DNA of 64,000 bases from Acanthornis magna (Eukaryota; Chordata; Aves; Passeriformes; Acanthizidae): NCBI GenBank assembly GCA_036785705.1, contig JAWUZG010000013.1, forward strand, positions 22,975,501 to 23,039,500, read 5' to 3'. A program made the position numbers and the translations under genes. Shown piece by piece: positions 1 to 13,198 of the stretch; the stretch's first letter is position 1; each line of letters begins with the position of its first letter. Under the pieces are notes generated by a model. The model saw only the letters and a program-made list of their open reading frames with translations, was not told the origin of the DNA and did no database searches.

Positions 1-195
1 TTGTTCCTGTGAGGGTGGGCAGGCCCTGGCACAGGTGCCCAGAGCAGCTGTGGCTGCCCCTGGATCCCTGGCAGTGTCCCAGGCTGGATGGCACTTGTGG
101 CAGCCTGGTGTGGTGGAAGGTGTCCCTGCCACGGCACGGCGTAGGACTGGGTGATCTTTAGGGGTCCTTCCAACCCAAACTGTTCCATAGTTCTA
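1..195 (+). mobile_element. CR1 LINE fragment, 3' end, sense
   Basis: The stretch ends in the bird CR1 3' tail: a conserved tgatcttta segment, then 'ggtccttccaacccaaactg' and a degenerate ttccatagttctaga end in place of the usual attctatgattct. The preceding part (a CR1-like 'gtggaaggtgtccctgcc' followed by a ggcacggcg variant of the usual ccatggcag) matches the CR1 3' UTR pattern. The 5' part is cut by the window edge. It lies in intron 1 of INPP5A in the same orientation as the gene. Confidence 0.85.
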
Positions 196-2227
196 GATAT
201 TCCAAACAACATGTTAATGTCTATATTTTGCTTTCTTTTGGCCTCTTCGGCTTCCTATTTGGTGAATCCCCTGAGGGCATGAGCTGAGGCTGCCCTGTGA
301 GCAGGGGAGAAGGACTGGGAGCAATCATCTGGAGAGTTGGAGGTGGGAATAGTCAGAAAGAAAGAAACTAATAAAGTGCAGTTTGGATTAGTGACCTGGG
401 AGAAATTGGTTCATCAGTGAATGGGTATGAAAGGATTTAGCATTGAAGAGGACAGGGAAAAGATTAATTTCCATTACGTTACAAAAAGAATGAGATAATT
501 TAATGAAGGACAGAGTGTGGGGAGAAAGGATGGGAAGAAGGCCAAAGTCTGTGGAAGACATGAAATATAATGTGCCTATTTTTAGACAGAAAAATAAGAG
601 GAAGATAAATTATCTTTCTACTTGATTGTTATCTCCAGTCCTTCAAAACTTCAAATTGTTTCACTTATGCGAGGTGACTGGAGAGGAGTCTGAGGCAGAG
701 GGCTAGGTTAGAGAATTGTACCCCAGAGTGGTAAAAATGGAAAGAAAGGATGTGTGTGCCATAGGAGGGACTGCAGGAGGAGGCACAGCAGTGGGGAGCA
801 GTCCTGCCCGCGGGCAGGTCCCTCTGGGTGCGGCGGTGGCAGCCTCACAGGGGCTCGGTGAGCCTGGGCAGAGCAGTCTGTCTGGCAGCCCCAGAGCCCT
901 TAGCACCTTCTCTCTGAGCTGCTCAGAGGAGCCTCATGGGCACCTTCCCGTGCTGCTTCTCCTGCTCCAATTTGTGGTTCTGTCATGACCTCTTCAAACC
1001 TTCCTGTGTCTGTAGGATCCCCGAAGGAATGAATCTGCACATGAGAGCCATGCTCAGCACCTCTTTGTTTTATTTCATTGGCTTTTGCCGCTTGCTGGTC
1101 TCTGTGTCAGGGAATCTCTGCTCTGAGCTGTGATCATCAGTCGACCTCTCACTTCTCCCCTGCGCAGTGCAGATAACAGCCCCTCATGGAATTCAGTGGC
1201 TCAAATCCAGCTGCCTGGAGCTGCATCCCGTGTGTCACCATGGCGCTGTGTCCCCGTGCTGTCCCCGCCAGGACAGGACAGGACACGGGGCAGTGCTCCT
1301 CAGTGCTGCTGGGGCAGGGGCTGACTCCGCAGGTGCCCCAGCGCTCACCCTCACACCTGTCCAGCATCCCTCGCCCCTGGAGCAGTCCTGAATGCACCAC
1401 TTTGTGTTTTTGCTGTGTAGCCTGGATGAGGAGAAAAGAAGGAAAAAGGGAGGGTCCTGCATCTTCTGGTGACTTGCTTCATCTCGTTGTCCTGGCTTCG
1501 TTCTGGAATTGTTTTCGTCAATCCCTTTGCACCGTGACTTGGTTTGGTGGGTCTCGCAGGAGGCAGGTGTGGGTTGCCCAGGCCATGGGTGGGATGGTGA
1601 CTCTTCTTCCCAACAGAAGTTGTCGGTGCCCCTGAGGACAGTGCACAGCAGCTCCACAGGGGACATCTGCGGTGGCTTTCAGGTAGTGACTGCTAGGGTT
1701 AAAAATGAGAAGATAAAGGCTTTTTTAAAAACAAAGAAATAACACCCAAACTCCAGAGCACTTTCTCCCACAAGAACCTATTTGCAGGCTGCTCTTGCTT
1801 TTTCACAAATCTAGGAGTTGGTAGAGACCATAACAGCGAAACGTGGCAGCAGGAGTGCTATTGGCAGCCTTCATTTAATTGGTACTTGTGGCTCATGCTG
1901 AAAATCCATTCCTGGTCTGACGTCAGATGTAGCTGCTGTGGGTTTGTTTCATGTAGGTTTGAGATCTTGAATTATCTAGGGAGCTTTGGTTTTCTGTACG
2001 TATTGTATCTCCTGCAGTGGGAGGTGGGGGTGGACAGAGGGATGCTCCATTTATAGTCTCCTCTTGTGCAGGGATCTCATATAATGAGGCTCCGCGGGAC
2101 CTCATTCTCTGCAACTCCCTGACAGGAGGGTGGATCCTCCACAAGAGGAAGTGACCTCAAGTAGCAAACAGGGGAAGTTTAGGTTGAACTGGAGATGGAA
2201 TTTTCCCTACTAAAGTCCAGCTGAGGC
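196..2227. other. INPP5A: INPP5A intron 1 (part), no gene seen
   Basis: This is intronic DNA of mixed composition. The short open frames around 700-1740 are on both strands, overlap each other, have no recognisable domain and run through GC-rich low-constraint sequence. I see no splice-bounded exon and no recognisable mobile element here. Confidence 0.6.
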
Positions 2228-2380
2228 AGTGGTGGAGTCCCCACCCCTGAAGGGATTTAAAAGCCGTGCAGATGTGGCACTTGGGGACATGGGCTAGTGT
2301 GGGTTGGCAGTGCTGGGGGGAACGGTTGGACTCAGTGATCTTGGAGGTCTCATGGAACCCAAACAATTCTCAGATTTCCT
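2228..2380 (+). mobile_element. CR1 LINE fragment, 3' end, sense
   Basis: It contains the CR1 3' pattern 'gaagggatttaaaagccgtg', then 'cagatgtggcacttggggac', a 'ggttggactcagtgatctt' block, and a tail resembling gaacccaaacaattctcaga. This is the subfamily whose 3' UTR runs through 'cagtgctgg..aacggttggact'. It is 5' truncated, as is usual for CR1 copies, and diverged. Confidence 0.85.
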
Positions 2381-4324
2381 CCCTGTGACAAGGAAACAGT
2401 GATGCCCATCTCATCTCCAGGTGGGCAGTGGAGGCTAAAGAGGCAAGCGTGTCCTTGACTTTCCTCTCTGACCTGTTTGTGTCAATGTTGGGTTATTCCT
2501 AAAACTCAAGAGATCCTCAGAACATCTTGTGACTGTCACAAATAAAATGAAAAGGAGTGAGGAGTGCATGGGTTTGTTTTTTAACAATAAATTGCTGACT
2601 CGGTGAAGCCACACTTTGGTTTGGACATCAGTGTCCAGGGCTGCCAGACCTGTGCTGGACAGCTACGCCAAACTTTGATGGGAAGTGTCACACTTGTTTT
2701 CTTGATGGTTTGAATCTTTTGTGTTAGATCCTACATGTACCGCATACAAAGCATGTTCCCATGTCATACCTGTTTTGTAGTGATTAAAAAAAAAACAAAC
2801 ATCACTACATCCTGCCTCCTTTATAACTTGAGCCTGAAGTTAGCTTGAAATCGCCGCAGCTCCTGGGTTGCTTGGTTTCTTGTTACTGCTGTTACAAAAG
2901 CAACAGCCCTTACTGCTCCTCAGTGGATTGCCTCACTGCATTCGGGACGAGTGGAAGAAGAGTTAAGCTGCTAAACAAGCAGTTTGTGGCAGGCATTTCT
3001 TGCGGGTCTGTTGTATCACCTGCCCAGTGGCCACAGGGTTTGTCGGTGCCAGCAGCTGAGCTGCGCCAGCTGGCCCAGGGGAAGGAGAAAAGTGTGTTTT
3101 GTTCTCCATATGTATTAATTTAAGCTGTCCCTGAGCTTGAGCCAAGGTTCAAGCCCTGCACCCAGAGCAGGGTCTTCCAAAGGGAATGTGAATAAGGTGC
3201 ATTGCTAGGAAAAATAATTGTTCCTAAGGAGAGGAAATTTTACCTTCTTGGCTGATAAGGTCTCAATTCTGGAATTGTGAAGGAGTGAATAGCAAAAGAG
3301 AGGTGACGGATAGCATGGGACAAGCGTGGTGCCTCAGCTTTCACCAACTCTTGCAGACTTTCAGATGCTCCAGGCTCACAGAACTGGATGACTGTTAGAG
3401 CTATAACCTAGAAATGGTTAGAGCTACCCGTGGGCAGACCTTCATGCAACAATTAGTGTAAAGTTCAAAGTTGTATCCAGCTATTTGAAAATAACACACT
3501 TGATGGGAGAATAGAGCAGAACAGAAGTTCCCTGCCGGTGTATTTGCCTCTAGGCAGTTGGTGTCAGAGCTGTTTGTAAGGAATGAGGCATCTCTCTGGT
3601 TTTCATTTCGATATATTCTGCTGCCTCCCACCTGTACTGGACGTTCCTGCCACTGCTGTGAGAAGGAAATCTGATTTATGTTGTTACTCCCCACTAGGAT
3701 GCAAAAATTATCCCGAAGTATTGTTGTTGAAGATAAAGCTCAACAAATCAATCGTGATTGTGTCTAGGCTGGGATCTGTTGCTGAAAAGACAGAACTTCG
3801 TGCTTAGTGTGGTTTTGCTGCTTCAGTTTTCATAACTTCTGTAACAATCTGGAAATGCTTCTCCCAATCTGTCCTTGGCAGGATGTGTTATGGGTTGGAG
3901 CATCCCCAAAAGCTCTGTCATCCCTCTGAACCAACTTGTTAGAAGTAAACCTGGGTCACTTGAAGCTCAGGTGGCAGGAGATGGGTGTGGGCAGGTTGGT
4001 AAAGTTTCTGTCCCCAGGTGATGAATATGCCCTTCCAGTAGGACATAATTCAAAATGTGTCACTGTCTGGTAGACAAGTGTGGGTACAAATGCTGTGTGG
4101 TTGTATACAAAATGCACCTTTTTGGTGAGAATCAGAGGGGACTCGGGAACAAAAGGCTCTGTCCAGTGGCATTATGGAGGAACATCCTTGTGTTTGTACT
4201 TTTTGTTCTTAATTGTGAAAACACCTCCCTTTTTGAATGCACTGAGGAAAGCACTAATATCAAGCAAGGATATTATTATAAACAATATATTACTCTTAAT
4301 TAATTTTTGCCTTTTGTTTTTCAG
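2381..4324. other. INPP5A: INPP5A intron 1, 3' part with acceptor
   Basis: This is single-copy AT-leaning intron with no gene or recognised repeat. It ends in a pyrimidine-rich acceptor (ttgccttttgtttttcag) directly before exon 2, so the intron is GT-AG at this end. The following exon starts at a codon boundary, so the intron is phase 0. Confidence 0.8.
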
Positions 4325-4366
4325 CCAGAAAATTTACAGAAGAATTGGCTTCGGGAATTTTATCAG
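4325..4366 (+). CDS. INPP5A: INPP5A exon 2 (inositol polyphosphate-5-phosphatase A)
   Basis: This 42-nt exon reads PENLQKNWLREFYQ and is bounded by tttttcag and CAG|gtaagg. The 14 residues match the segment of the type I inositol 1,4,5-trisphosphate 5-phosphatase that follows the N-terminal first beta strand, about residues 26-39 by human-type numbering. The enzyme removes the 5-phosphate of soluble Ins(1,4,5)P3 and Ins(1,3,4,5)P4 and so ends calcium-release signalling at the membrane. Both flanking introns are phase 0, so skipping this exon would keep the frame. It is very short and too small for ordinary frame searches. Identification rests on joining in phase with exons 3-6, which carry the same protein in order. 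The start codon and exon 1 lie upstream of the window. Confidence 0.95.
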
Positions 4367-5043
4367 GTAAGGTAAAGCTTATTTTCTCATGGAGTTTTGT
4401 GCACCTTTGCTTATTGGCTTAATTAGTAATGTCAGGATCTTTTGCTTTGTGAAGTGAAATCACTAATTTATAGTAAAAAAACATCCCTGAAAAATCCATC
4501 TCTTTCTGGATTTCTAAGTAATCATTATAAATATTCAGCATATAAGCACAATTTGTTCTCATCGACAATCCTCTGCCTAAAAAAAGAGTTGAGGCTTTAT
4601 AAAATTGACTTCAGTTTGGCATTAAATGGTCTTTTAAGTCTACTGAGTAAGATATATATTTGAGTATTTTTTTAAAAAGGTCTGTTGGGAAGTCCAGTTT
4701 ACCTTAAAATTGAAATATGACAGTTTCAGGCATTCGTTTGCAATAAATCAGTCCTCTGTCTGCTCTTTCTTAACAATTTTCGTGTTTGGTAATGTGAAAA
4801 TGTTGACTCTGAACCCATGTTATACAGTGTACTGTAGCCTTCTGGTGTGAGGGGTTTTTTTAAGTATAAAAGCACCTCTCACGCATTTGTTACTGTAGTA
4901 GAGACTTGCTTAACTTGCAGACTTCATGTGAAATGTGGCAGTAAGCAACAGGAAATGAGCACTGCTGGGGCATGGAGGTGTCATCCTGGGACAGCAGTGT
5001 GAGAGCTGATGTCACTGCTGACACAGTTGGGAGTCTTGACACT
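4367..5043. other. INPP5A: INPP5A intron 2, 5' part
   Basis: This segment starts with a strong donor (gtaagg) after exon 2. The remainder is AT-rich single-copy sequence with no gene or recognised repeat. Confidence 0.7.
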
Positions 5044-5177
5044 CACAGAGTCCCACAGTGGTTTGCATTGGAAGGGACCTTCGAGACCATCGAGTTCCAC
5101 ACCCTGCCAGGGGGAGGGACACCTTTCGCTAGACCAGGTTGCTCCGAGCCCTGCCTGACCTGGCTGCTGAAAAATGC
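5044..5177 (-). mobile_element. CR1 LINE fragment, antisense
   Basis: It reads as the reverse complement of a CR1 3' end: cacagagtcccacagtgg, then 'ttggaagggacctt', 'gagaccatcgagttccacac', 'cctgccagggggagggacac' and a 'ctagaccaggttgctc' block. The element is 5' truncated, with its 3' end at the left. It lies in intron 2, opposite to the gene. Confidence 0.88.
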
Positions 5178-7293
5178 CACCTGGTACTGAAGGGCCACAG
5201 GATTCCTTTATCCAGTCCTACATCTCTTATAGAAAAATGGTTAAACAACAACATGGTGCTGTTCAAATTTTTAAGTGAAACTGTGTGCAGAAAATATGAT
5301 TAGCAGTATTTTATCTCTTGCTTTTTGTAACTGAAAGCATCCCATGATTCCTTATGTTCTCAGTGCAGCCTGTGACCTTTATTACATTGATGTAAAATAC
5401 TGCAGTTCACTTTTACTGGCAAATGTAACTGATTTGCAAAAATCCAAGGTGCACTAACCAGTCTTACATTTTCCAATATTTGCCAACTTCAAATTCACCT
5501 GTTTATTTTTCTTCTTCAATCTCGGTGATCACTGATGTATGTACATGATGCTTGCACTGCACAGGCAGCTCAGCTAGTTCTGATTTCAACACTCCACAGC
5601 TTCAGGAAAAACTCTTCCCATGCAGGAAATACAGATAAACAGAGAGAGCTCTTTTAATTTTATTTTGGGTTGGGTTTTTTTTTAGATGGGTGCATATTTT
5701 TTGCGATCACATGAGTTAGTTACGTATCTTTATCAAGGAGACTCCTCCCTGTTAATTTGTTTACTGAAGTGGGATGAGCTCTGCCGAAACACTTCTGAAT
5801 AGTTTGTGGAAAAGAACGAGCTGCAGGTATCTTAGGGCACAGACCACTGACACATGACTGGATGTAGTCTGCCTTTGGTCCAGTAAATATTGTGTGTACA
5901 GAGTTCCAAACAGGAGTAAAATGATCCCTTAATTCTCCACGAGGCTACGTGAGTGCAAGGTCTGAACCAGGGAAGGCATTTCTGAGGCAGACCCAAGCCC
6001 ATCCCTCAGCTGTGGGGGCTCTGCAGTGTTCCCCCTCCCTCTCCGTGCCTCTGCCCTCTGTCCCTGCAATCTGAGAACTGTATTTTAAAAAAGAAAAAGA
6101 AAGGAAAAGTAGACAAAGGGCAAAGTTAGCAGTCGGCAGTGCTGCATGTGGCTGGTGCTGGCCTTTTCCTGCTTCCCCTCTGGTCTCCGTGGCGAGCTGG
6201 CTGCTCACGCCACACTCCAGCGCAGTAGGAAGTGGAACAAAACTTGATAAGGAGCTCCTTAGGGACGAGACAAACATGCTTGTACCAAAAGTCACTTAGC
6301 ACCATCCTGGCTCAGGCTGCAGAGAAACACAGCAAATGTACAGCCTCGGAGGGATTATTGTGCTTAATTCCGCACGCTCTGTGCAATACCTCTGTGAACT
6401 GAGGTTCAGCAGCAGCACTGGAAAACAGCTCTTTGTGCCTCTTTGTAAGCTTGAAACCAGATAAACCGCAGACCGCAGTTTTTTCCATTCTTCTGAGGAA
6501 TTCAATTTGCATATGCAGTTGTGTCAGGGCAGTTTGCATAACTTCTGAGGATGAGGTCCTTGTGTAAGCAGTTAAAATGTTCTCCACAGAAAAGGAAGCA
6601 CCATTACCTCTCTAAGTTTAAAATGTTTCTAGAAATTAAACCCATAATGTCTTTCAACTGATGTCAAAGAGCATATTGGTTAAAAGAGCATTTTGTGGGC
6701 TTATTTATAAGTTCCAGTAAATTAAAACAAGGGATTTTATTTGCTGTCATGGGTAAATACAAGTCACTTATGTGTTACTATTTACTTACATGCTGTATGC
6801 ATTCGTGAGGGCATGGTAGTGTACAGAGGGCTAAAATAACATTCAAATGTCACGTGGTAAATTTTTTAAACTTGTGCCATTGACCTACAAATACCCTACA
6901 TCCTTAATGAGAAAAATATGGAAGATCTAATGCTGTTAAATGAAACAGTTTCTCCAAGAAATACAAACAGGTAAAAGACCCTTTCCAAGCTGGTTTTAGC
7001 GGCAGGTTCCAGCACAGCCCAGAGAGCAGCAAGTTGACGCTGTGCTGTGTGACAGAAGTGGATAACGCTAAGAGGTGCTGTCCTGTCTGATCTGTTTCCT
7101 TGGATTCATCCATCTCTGGTCCTATAAAAGTGGAGCCTGCATTTGGGTGTTAGCTGACTGGGTAGTTTAAAATTTATTTAACAATCAAATACACAGTAAT
7201 TTTCTACCAGTTCACTATTAGTTGCTGCTTTTTCCTCAAGGAAGAGTTAAACAAAATGAAGCAGGAGTTCAGCTGGACTCAATCCTGGGTATT
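5178..7293. other. INPP5A: INPP5A intron 2, single-copy stretch
   Basis: This is mostly AT-rich single-copy intron. The minus-strand open frames near 5945-6590 have no recognisable domain and no splice or start context I can support. No repeat family was recognised. Confidence 0.6.
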
Positions 7294-7702
7294 TCATAGA
7301 ATCATAGAGCGTTAAGGGTTGGACCTTAAAGATCATCTAGTCCCAACTCCAGCCTGCCCTTGAACATTTCCACAGATGGGGCTGCCACATCTTCTCTGGG
7401 CAGCCTGTTCCAGTATCTTGTCATCCTCACAGTAAAGAATTTCTTCCTGATATCCAACCTAAATTCTAAACCTAAAACTCTTTCAGTCTGTACCCATTAG
7501 TCTTTGTCATATCACCACACCTCCTGATGCAGAGTCCCTCTCCAGCTTCCCTTCAGATACTGGAAGGTGCTGGCAGGTCTCCATGCAACTTTCTCTTTTC
7601 CATGCTAAACGCCCCATCTTTCTCAGCTTGCACCTGCAGGGGAGGTTCTCCATCCCTCTAATCAGCTTGCTGACCTCCTTTGGATTTGCTCGAACAGTTC
7701 CC
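7294..7702 (-). mobile_element. CR1 LINE fragment (~400 bp), antisense
   Basis: This is the longest CR1 copy in the window. It begins with the reverse-complemented tail tcatagaatcatagag, then 'ggaccttaaagatcatctag'. It continues through the typical antisense blocks: 'gggcagcctgttccag', 'taaagaatttcttcctgata', 'ccaacctaaa', and further right 'ctccatccctctaatcagct'. The right part corresponds to the 3' end of the CR1 reverse-transcriptase reading frame and the 3' UTR. It is broken and non-coding. Confidence 0.93.
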
Positions 7703-8754
7703 CCTTATGTTGGGATGTTGCTGCCGCTGCAGCAGCAAAACCTGTGCTCCTATCAGGTCTAGAAGCAAGCACTATGGGGGAAGGAAAAAAATGCTTGTGA
7801 GCAAGTATGTCATGCTGTGCACCTGATAATCAGGAATTGCTTTGAATGGCAGAAGAGCTGCCTTACAGGGAGGCAGGATCCAGGGAAGTCCCAGTGTTGG
7901 GGATTGTGCCCCATCTCCTAACTGCAGACAGGTACTGGTAACTTGGGTCTGAAATAATTTACTTTGGGCTCTAGTTCTCTTTCCAGTACAAATTCTCTTA
8001 CCCCAAAAACCTGCATTGGAAACAAGGAGGGAAAGAGATAATTGGGAGAGAGTGGAAACAGCCTGAGAACAGTGTTTTGGAGCATTTAATGTGGGATAGG
8101 GAAGACTTTGGTGCTTATCAAGGAATGGGATGGTCGATGATCTAGCTGTTAGTGCTTAGCAAGCAGTGGGATGATTTGGTGAACTAGCTGCTATGCAAAT
8201 GAGAATATTCACAGAATATGCACACAGGAATTTTGTCCCCCTTGTGTAAAGTGCCCATGCCCTGGTTTGCAGCCTCCATGTCAGTACACAGGAAAAAATA
8301 TGGAGGAACAAGAAGCTTCAAGAGCATGAAGGAAGCTGTGTGCAAGGGAAGGACGTAGGAGCACAGAGAGAGGCCTTTTATTGACATATTTATTTACTTA
8401 GAGCTTTTTTTCCTTTTCACTCCCACCTTCCCCATCCATTGCCCTTTCTCCATCTGCATTGGGCCTCATGTTTGGGGCAGGAGGAGTTCAGGAGCTGGAG
8501 CTTTTGAAAATCTTTACAGATTTTAGTAACAAACTTTTTGTGTTGCATTTGTGGCATACAGTCATTTTAGATTCAACCTTGGAGCCAGAGGCTTTTTTTC
8601 CCCTGATGCAGTTTTCCATGCTGCCTGATGTGTTTGAGAATATTCTAAGCCTTTATTCATAGTAATACAGAAGTTAAAAGTTTACCTAATAGCTAAAAGT
8701 CATCTTGATATTGCTGCATGGGAACTTCATGTGTTACCCTTTCGAGAGAAGGAA

Positions 8755-8822
8755 GAAAAACAAAAAAAGCCCAAACCAACCAACCAAAACAAACAAAACC
8801 CCAAAATACAACAAAACCCCAC
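8755..8822. repeat. A/C-rich low-complexity tract
   Basis: The stretch consists almost only of A and C, with caaccaaccaaaacaaacaa-type runs. It is simple low-complexity DNA and no element boundary was seen. Confidence 0.8.
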
Positions 8823-9908
8823 CTAACTACTCAAAGGTTGTTTGATTATTTTAGTGGACTTAATGCTGGTTTTTTTTAACTAGAGAGGGTGATTAACCAA
8901 AAAACTCTATTGCAGCTCTTCCAGGCTGAGGTCTTGGCCCTTTTTCAGAGGGTGCTTCTCCTCAGGTGGGGGCCATTTGGGCTGTTTGTTGGTTGGCTGA
9001 ATCCATGGCCTGTGACAAGGGGTACAGGTCTGGGCTGAGTGCTGCAGGGCTCTGGGTGCCTGCTCCCCAGGAGGAGCTTCTTTTTCTCTTCAGACTTAGA
9101 GAAATTGAAAATACTTGGAGTGCTTTAGGACCACGCACACTAAATTGACTTGTATGTATTTCACAGCTCCCAAGGAAGCTAAAGCTCATATTTTGCTTAT
9201 TTTTAAAGCAGTCCTGTATACGTGAGATCAAGGCTCAGGCTCCTCTTCTGCTTTGCTTGAGTCAAGGTCCAGCACTGGTGCCCTTGCCCCTGTGCTCGCA
9301 CTGCCCTCTCTGAGGGGCTGCGTCCTCTCCCAGCCCTGCCCCAGTTCCAGCAGACCCTGACCCGCTCTGCCTTTGGCCTGCCTGGCTCCCTCCCCATCCC
9401 CATCCAAACAGGCAAAGGCCTGTGGCAATGAGCGGATCTCAGGTTTGTACTTTCCACCAGTTCTGTATTCATACGCAGCCATGCTGGAGCATCTTGCTTA
9501 GTTACCCACATCCCCCAAAATAACTCCTGATTGTGGCTTCCTTTACGCTATTTTTGTGTATCCAGAATTTAAAGTAATGCCCAACTTGGTAAAAACATTG
9601 TGCTGCTGTGGATGCAGATTTATTATTTATGTGGTCTCATGTATGATCTTTAACCTCTGGCAACTGTGAGGTTTTAGCTCTGAAGTATTCATTACTCATT
9701 ATTATGTACTGTTTGTTTTTCCATAAGAGTAGAAAACTAGTAAAAGGTAATGAAGCAGAGCCAATTTGCTTTTAGATGGAAGGTACTTATTATATGAGAG
9801 GGCATAACTAATATTCAGGTATGTTCTAGGGGTTTAACCTGCAAGGAATGCCACAACGACCTCACTGCTATTAAGCCAATGCTGTTTCCCCATTAAAAAT
9901 GACATAAT

Positions 9909-9926
9909 TTTTTTTTTTTTTTTTTT
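9909..9926. repeat. Poly-T run
   Basis: This is a homopolymer of about 18 T in the + strand. The flanks show no clear retroelement body. Confidence 0.85.
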
Positions 9927-11750
9927 AATACCCACTGTGATTCCAAGTCCTCAAGGATTTGTATGCAAGCAAAAAACCTGTGTCTTGCATCTCCAGAGCC
10001 TGGAAGTGTTTTCTGTTGCTGCTGCAGCACAGTAGAGTTGTTCCCCAGTGTTCTCTCACTGCAGGACTCCCCATTCAGGGCTCCCTGTGACTGATCATTC
10101 ATAAGTGTGAGATAGTTTGTGCCTACATATTACTTGAAATAGTTTATTATACTTTTCTCTTACCAGTTTATTATTTTCATTAGCTGTGTAAGAAGGGCTC
10201 TTACTGCGGCAAACCTGTGGCAGTTGAAATGAGCAGCACAATGCACCAGTGCGTTCCTGCCGCGTCCGCAGTCGATGCCACTGCGCGAGTTACCCTGAAA
10301 CAGTGAGAGTGCATGTGTTGGCTTTGCACAATGAAATAGTTACAACTGCTTTCTGGTGATGGTGAATTCATAGAGCTCTCCAAGTAGATAAGACCATTAC
10401 TTGGAATCCAAAACTGATTTGGAGTAATAAAGCACATGCAGAATTGGGATGTCACAGTGTTAGGGTCCACAGATGAGCTCTGTTCCAGAGTTCTACTTCA
10501 CGGGCTGTGTTTGGATAGTATTTCTTTCCTGACAGTGAACAAAATGAACCATCCAGGTAAACTTAGTCACTGATTGTCATTCGCTGGTGCTGGACTCTGA
10601 TGGCAGGCTGCTGCCAGTGGTCCCTGGGGCAGTGCCTTGGGAAGAAAGGAGCATCTGTACAGGGACACTCTCAGCAATTCTGCCTTAGTTGTTTGTAAAT
10701 CTGTAATAGGAAATACATATCAGAGGAAAAGCATGTCCCACCTGGGTATCATTTCTTGCATTTCAGATACGGTTTTAGACATCTGTCCTGTCACCTGCTT
10801 GGTTTCCCCCTCCCTCCCCCCCAGCTGGGTCCTGCTCTGGCTCATTCTCTGTCCCTACTGATGATGGCCTGCTTTTAAAGCAAGTTGCTAATATCCCTGT
10901 TGGCAGAAACCAGCATTAATGAGCTAAGGAAAGTACTCAATGATCATCAAACACCTGAGCAGGAGTATTTATTTTTTCTTTTATGCAGTAACACTGCCAA
11001 CAGCTCACCTCAGAATATTCCACCAAGCAGGTTAGTGCCAAGATGTTTCAATGATGGGGAAACTGAGGTACAGAGGAAGTGACTATTGGAAATTACTCAG
11101 AAACCCACGCAGGACATTCTCTTCTTTCTGCAAGGGTAACCTCCTGTAGGTTGGCAGTGCTGTAGTTCACTGAGTGACCTGGACGTGGCATTACACCGCG
11201 TGCTCCTTGGCTTTGGCATGCACGAGACACTGCCAGGCTGCCCCGCACTATGGCATGAGTCCCACCGCCCTCTCTGCCGCCGGTCCTGCCCCCTGCCCCC
11301 CCCGGCACTGATGGAGAGCAGTGTCCTAGGAATGTCCCTGAGGAGCAGTGTGCTGCCAGCTGGTGACAAACCTCGCTGTCACCTTGCCCTCCTGTGCCTG
11401 ACGGGCAGGTGGGTGTGTGCTCTGAGCAGCCTCCGGCCGAGGCCAGCACTGTCACCTGCCAGTGCCCGTGGGCCCTCCCTGCTGCGCCGTGTCCCCGAGC
11501 TGGGCGGCTCTGCTGCTGTCACAGGACGGTGCCAGTTCAGCGCGGTGACCTGTGACTGCCTCTGGCTCGACTGAAAGCTGCTGCAGTTCAGATTTTGCTG
11601 ATCTTTAGTTCATTGTCTTTGAGCTTGATTGTCTAATGAGATTATTTGTGCTGTCAGGAATGAGGGATTTTGCACTCTGTCATCGCACCAAATGGCAGTT
11701 TCTCTCCACTGTTGTTTAAAAGAAACATCCACAACTTCCAGCTGTGGTAT

Positions 11751-11889
11751 CCATCCATGGAAGTGTTCAAGGCCAGCTTGGACAGGGCTTGGAGCAGCCG
11801 AGTCTAGTGGAAGGTTTCCCTGGCAATGGGGTGTAATTAGATAAGCTTTAAGGTCCCTTTCAACTCAAACCGTTCTTTGGTTCCATGGT
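11751..11889 (+). mobile_element. CR1 LINE fragment, 3' end, sense
   Basis: It reads 'ccatggaagtgttcaaggcc', 'agcttggacagggcttggag', 'agtctagtggaaggtttccc', 'gcaatgg' and then 'ctttaaggtccctttcaact' with a cttTggttccatggtt tail. This is the standard bird CR1 3' UTR in sense orientation, 5' truncated. Confidence 0.92.
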
Positions 11890-13198
11890 TAATAAGGACC
11901 TTCCAACAGTAATATTAGTCACACTTGATTTACATAATTAGAAGCAGGACTGCAAAGGTTTACTGTGCCTTTTCAGAGTTGCAAGGTACCAGCAGCAAGA
12001 CAGTGAGTAGAATGGGAGAGAAATCCCTGTTTTTTCAGGTGTTCTTCACTGTGGTGTGTTGAGGTTAGAACTCTCCAGTCTGATGCCTGCCTTCCCTACG
12101 GCTCTGCTCCAGTGTGAGTGGGGAAGAAGCTGTGACCCCATTCAGAGCACCGCGAGCCTGCTGGCACCAAGCCCTGCACAGAAGATTAGGTTATGATTCT
12201 GCTGGAAGCAGCTGCTGGAAACCATTCTTCCTCCCAATGGCTGCATGGGCAGTGTGGCCTCTCTGCTGCCGGGGACTGCCCAATGCCACCCAGCAGACAT
12301 AAGTGAATCCCCTTCTGGTTTTAACATGTTTTCTCCATGTATTCTTGCACGGGCATATTGTCGATTGTTTCAAACTGTTCCCTTTTAAAACAGAAGTCGT
12401 TCTGGAGCTTGTGTCCATTAATTCACAGTAAGGCATGGAATACAAGTTACAGAGACTCAATATTAACAGACATTTTGGATGTGGTGTTTGCAGTTCTGAA
12501 TATAGACGAAATTCCATAGGACAGAGTAACATTGAATGTGTGTTCAAAACAGTAGCAAATTTATAAACACTGTATTTAATTTGAGGTGTAAGGAAAGACA
12601 CAAGCATTCTAGGGTTTTGGTATGGTAATTGGATGCTAGTGTTGATGATGTAATATCTAAGATATTTGCAGTGCTCAACATCTGGAAGAGCATGATGGAT
12701 TTCCGTGCCTCCTGTGTTAAGAGCTGTGTGTGCATTTGTTACTTAAATGCTTCTGTAAATAAGATACTCCATAAATAAAAGTATCAAACACAACAGATAA
12801 CAGTACTGAGAAATTTTGTAAAAGTGGGAAAAAAATCCACTCTAACAAATGAATTTAGGTGTTTGAACTCTTCTACCTCCCAGACAAGGAAAGGTTTTGA
12901 TCATCTTAACCATGTCAGGTCTTCTTTGAGGAGAGTTGGAAAAGTTTATTTATATTTTAAATTCCTAGGAAATAATTAATAGTTTAAAAAAGAAAATATT
13001 ATTTGTGAATATTTGAGATGATCATTGTGTATTATGAATCTTCTATGTGGAGAGCAAATGGTGCTCCCCTTGCTGCTCATTGTGCCAGTTACCTCTCAGG
13101 CAGTAGCTGCCAGTCCTTTCTGAGCACCTGGATCTGTGTCGTTCATGCTGTGTGCCGAGCCGATTAACTTCGTTAAAACTCACTTTTCTCTCTTCCAG
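11890..13198. other. INPP5A: INPP5A intron 2, 3' part with acceptor
   Basis: This is single-copy intron, AT-rich from about 12500 to 13070. It ends in a good pyrimidine tract and acceptor (cttttctctcttccag). No gene or recognised element was found. Confidence 0.75.

Larger units (their letters stand above)
7703..11750. other. INPP5A: INPP5A intron 2, middle part
   Basis: This is single-copy intron with an A/C-rich low-complexity patch (8755-8822) and a poly-T run (9909-9926). The open frames at 9203-9511 and 11093-11574 lie in GC-richer patches and resemble no family I know. No exon supported by splice signals plus homology was found. Confidence 0.55.

Noticed and set aside
1149..1666. Overlapping frames up to 149 codons on both strands
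   Set aside because: They lie in a GC-rich intronic patch, show no homology I can recognise, and have no splice signals joined to INPP5A coding sequence.
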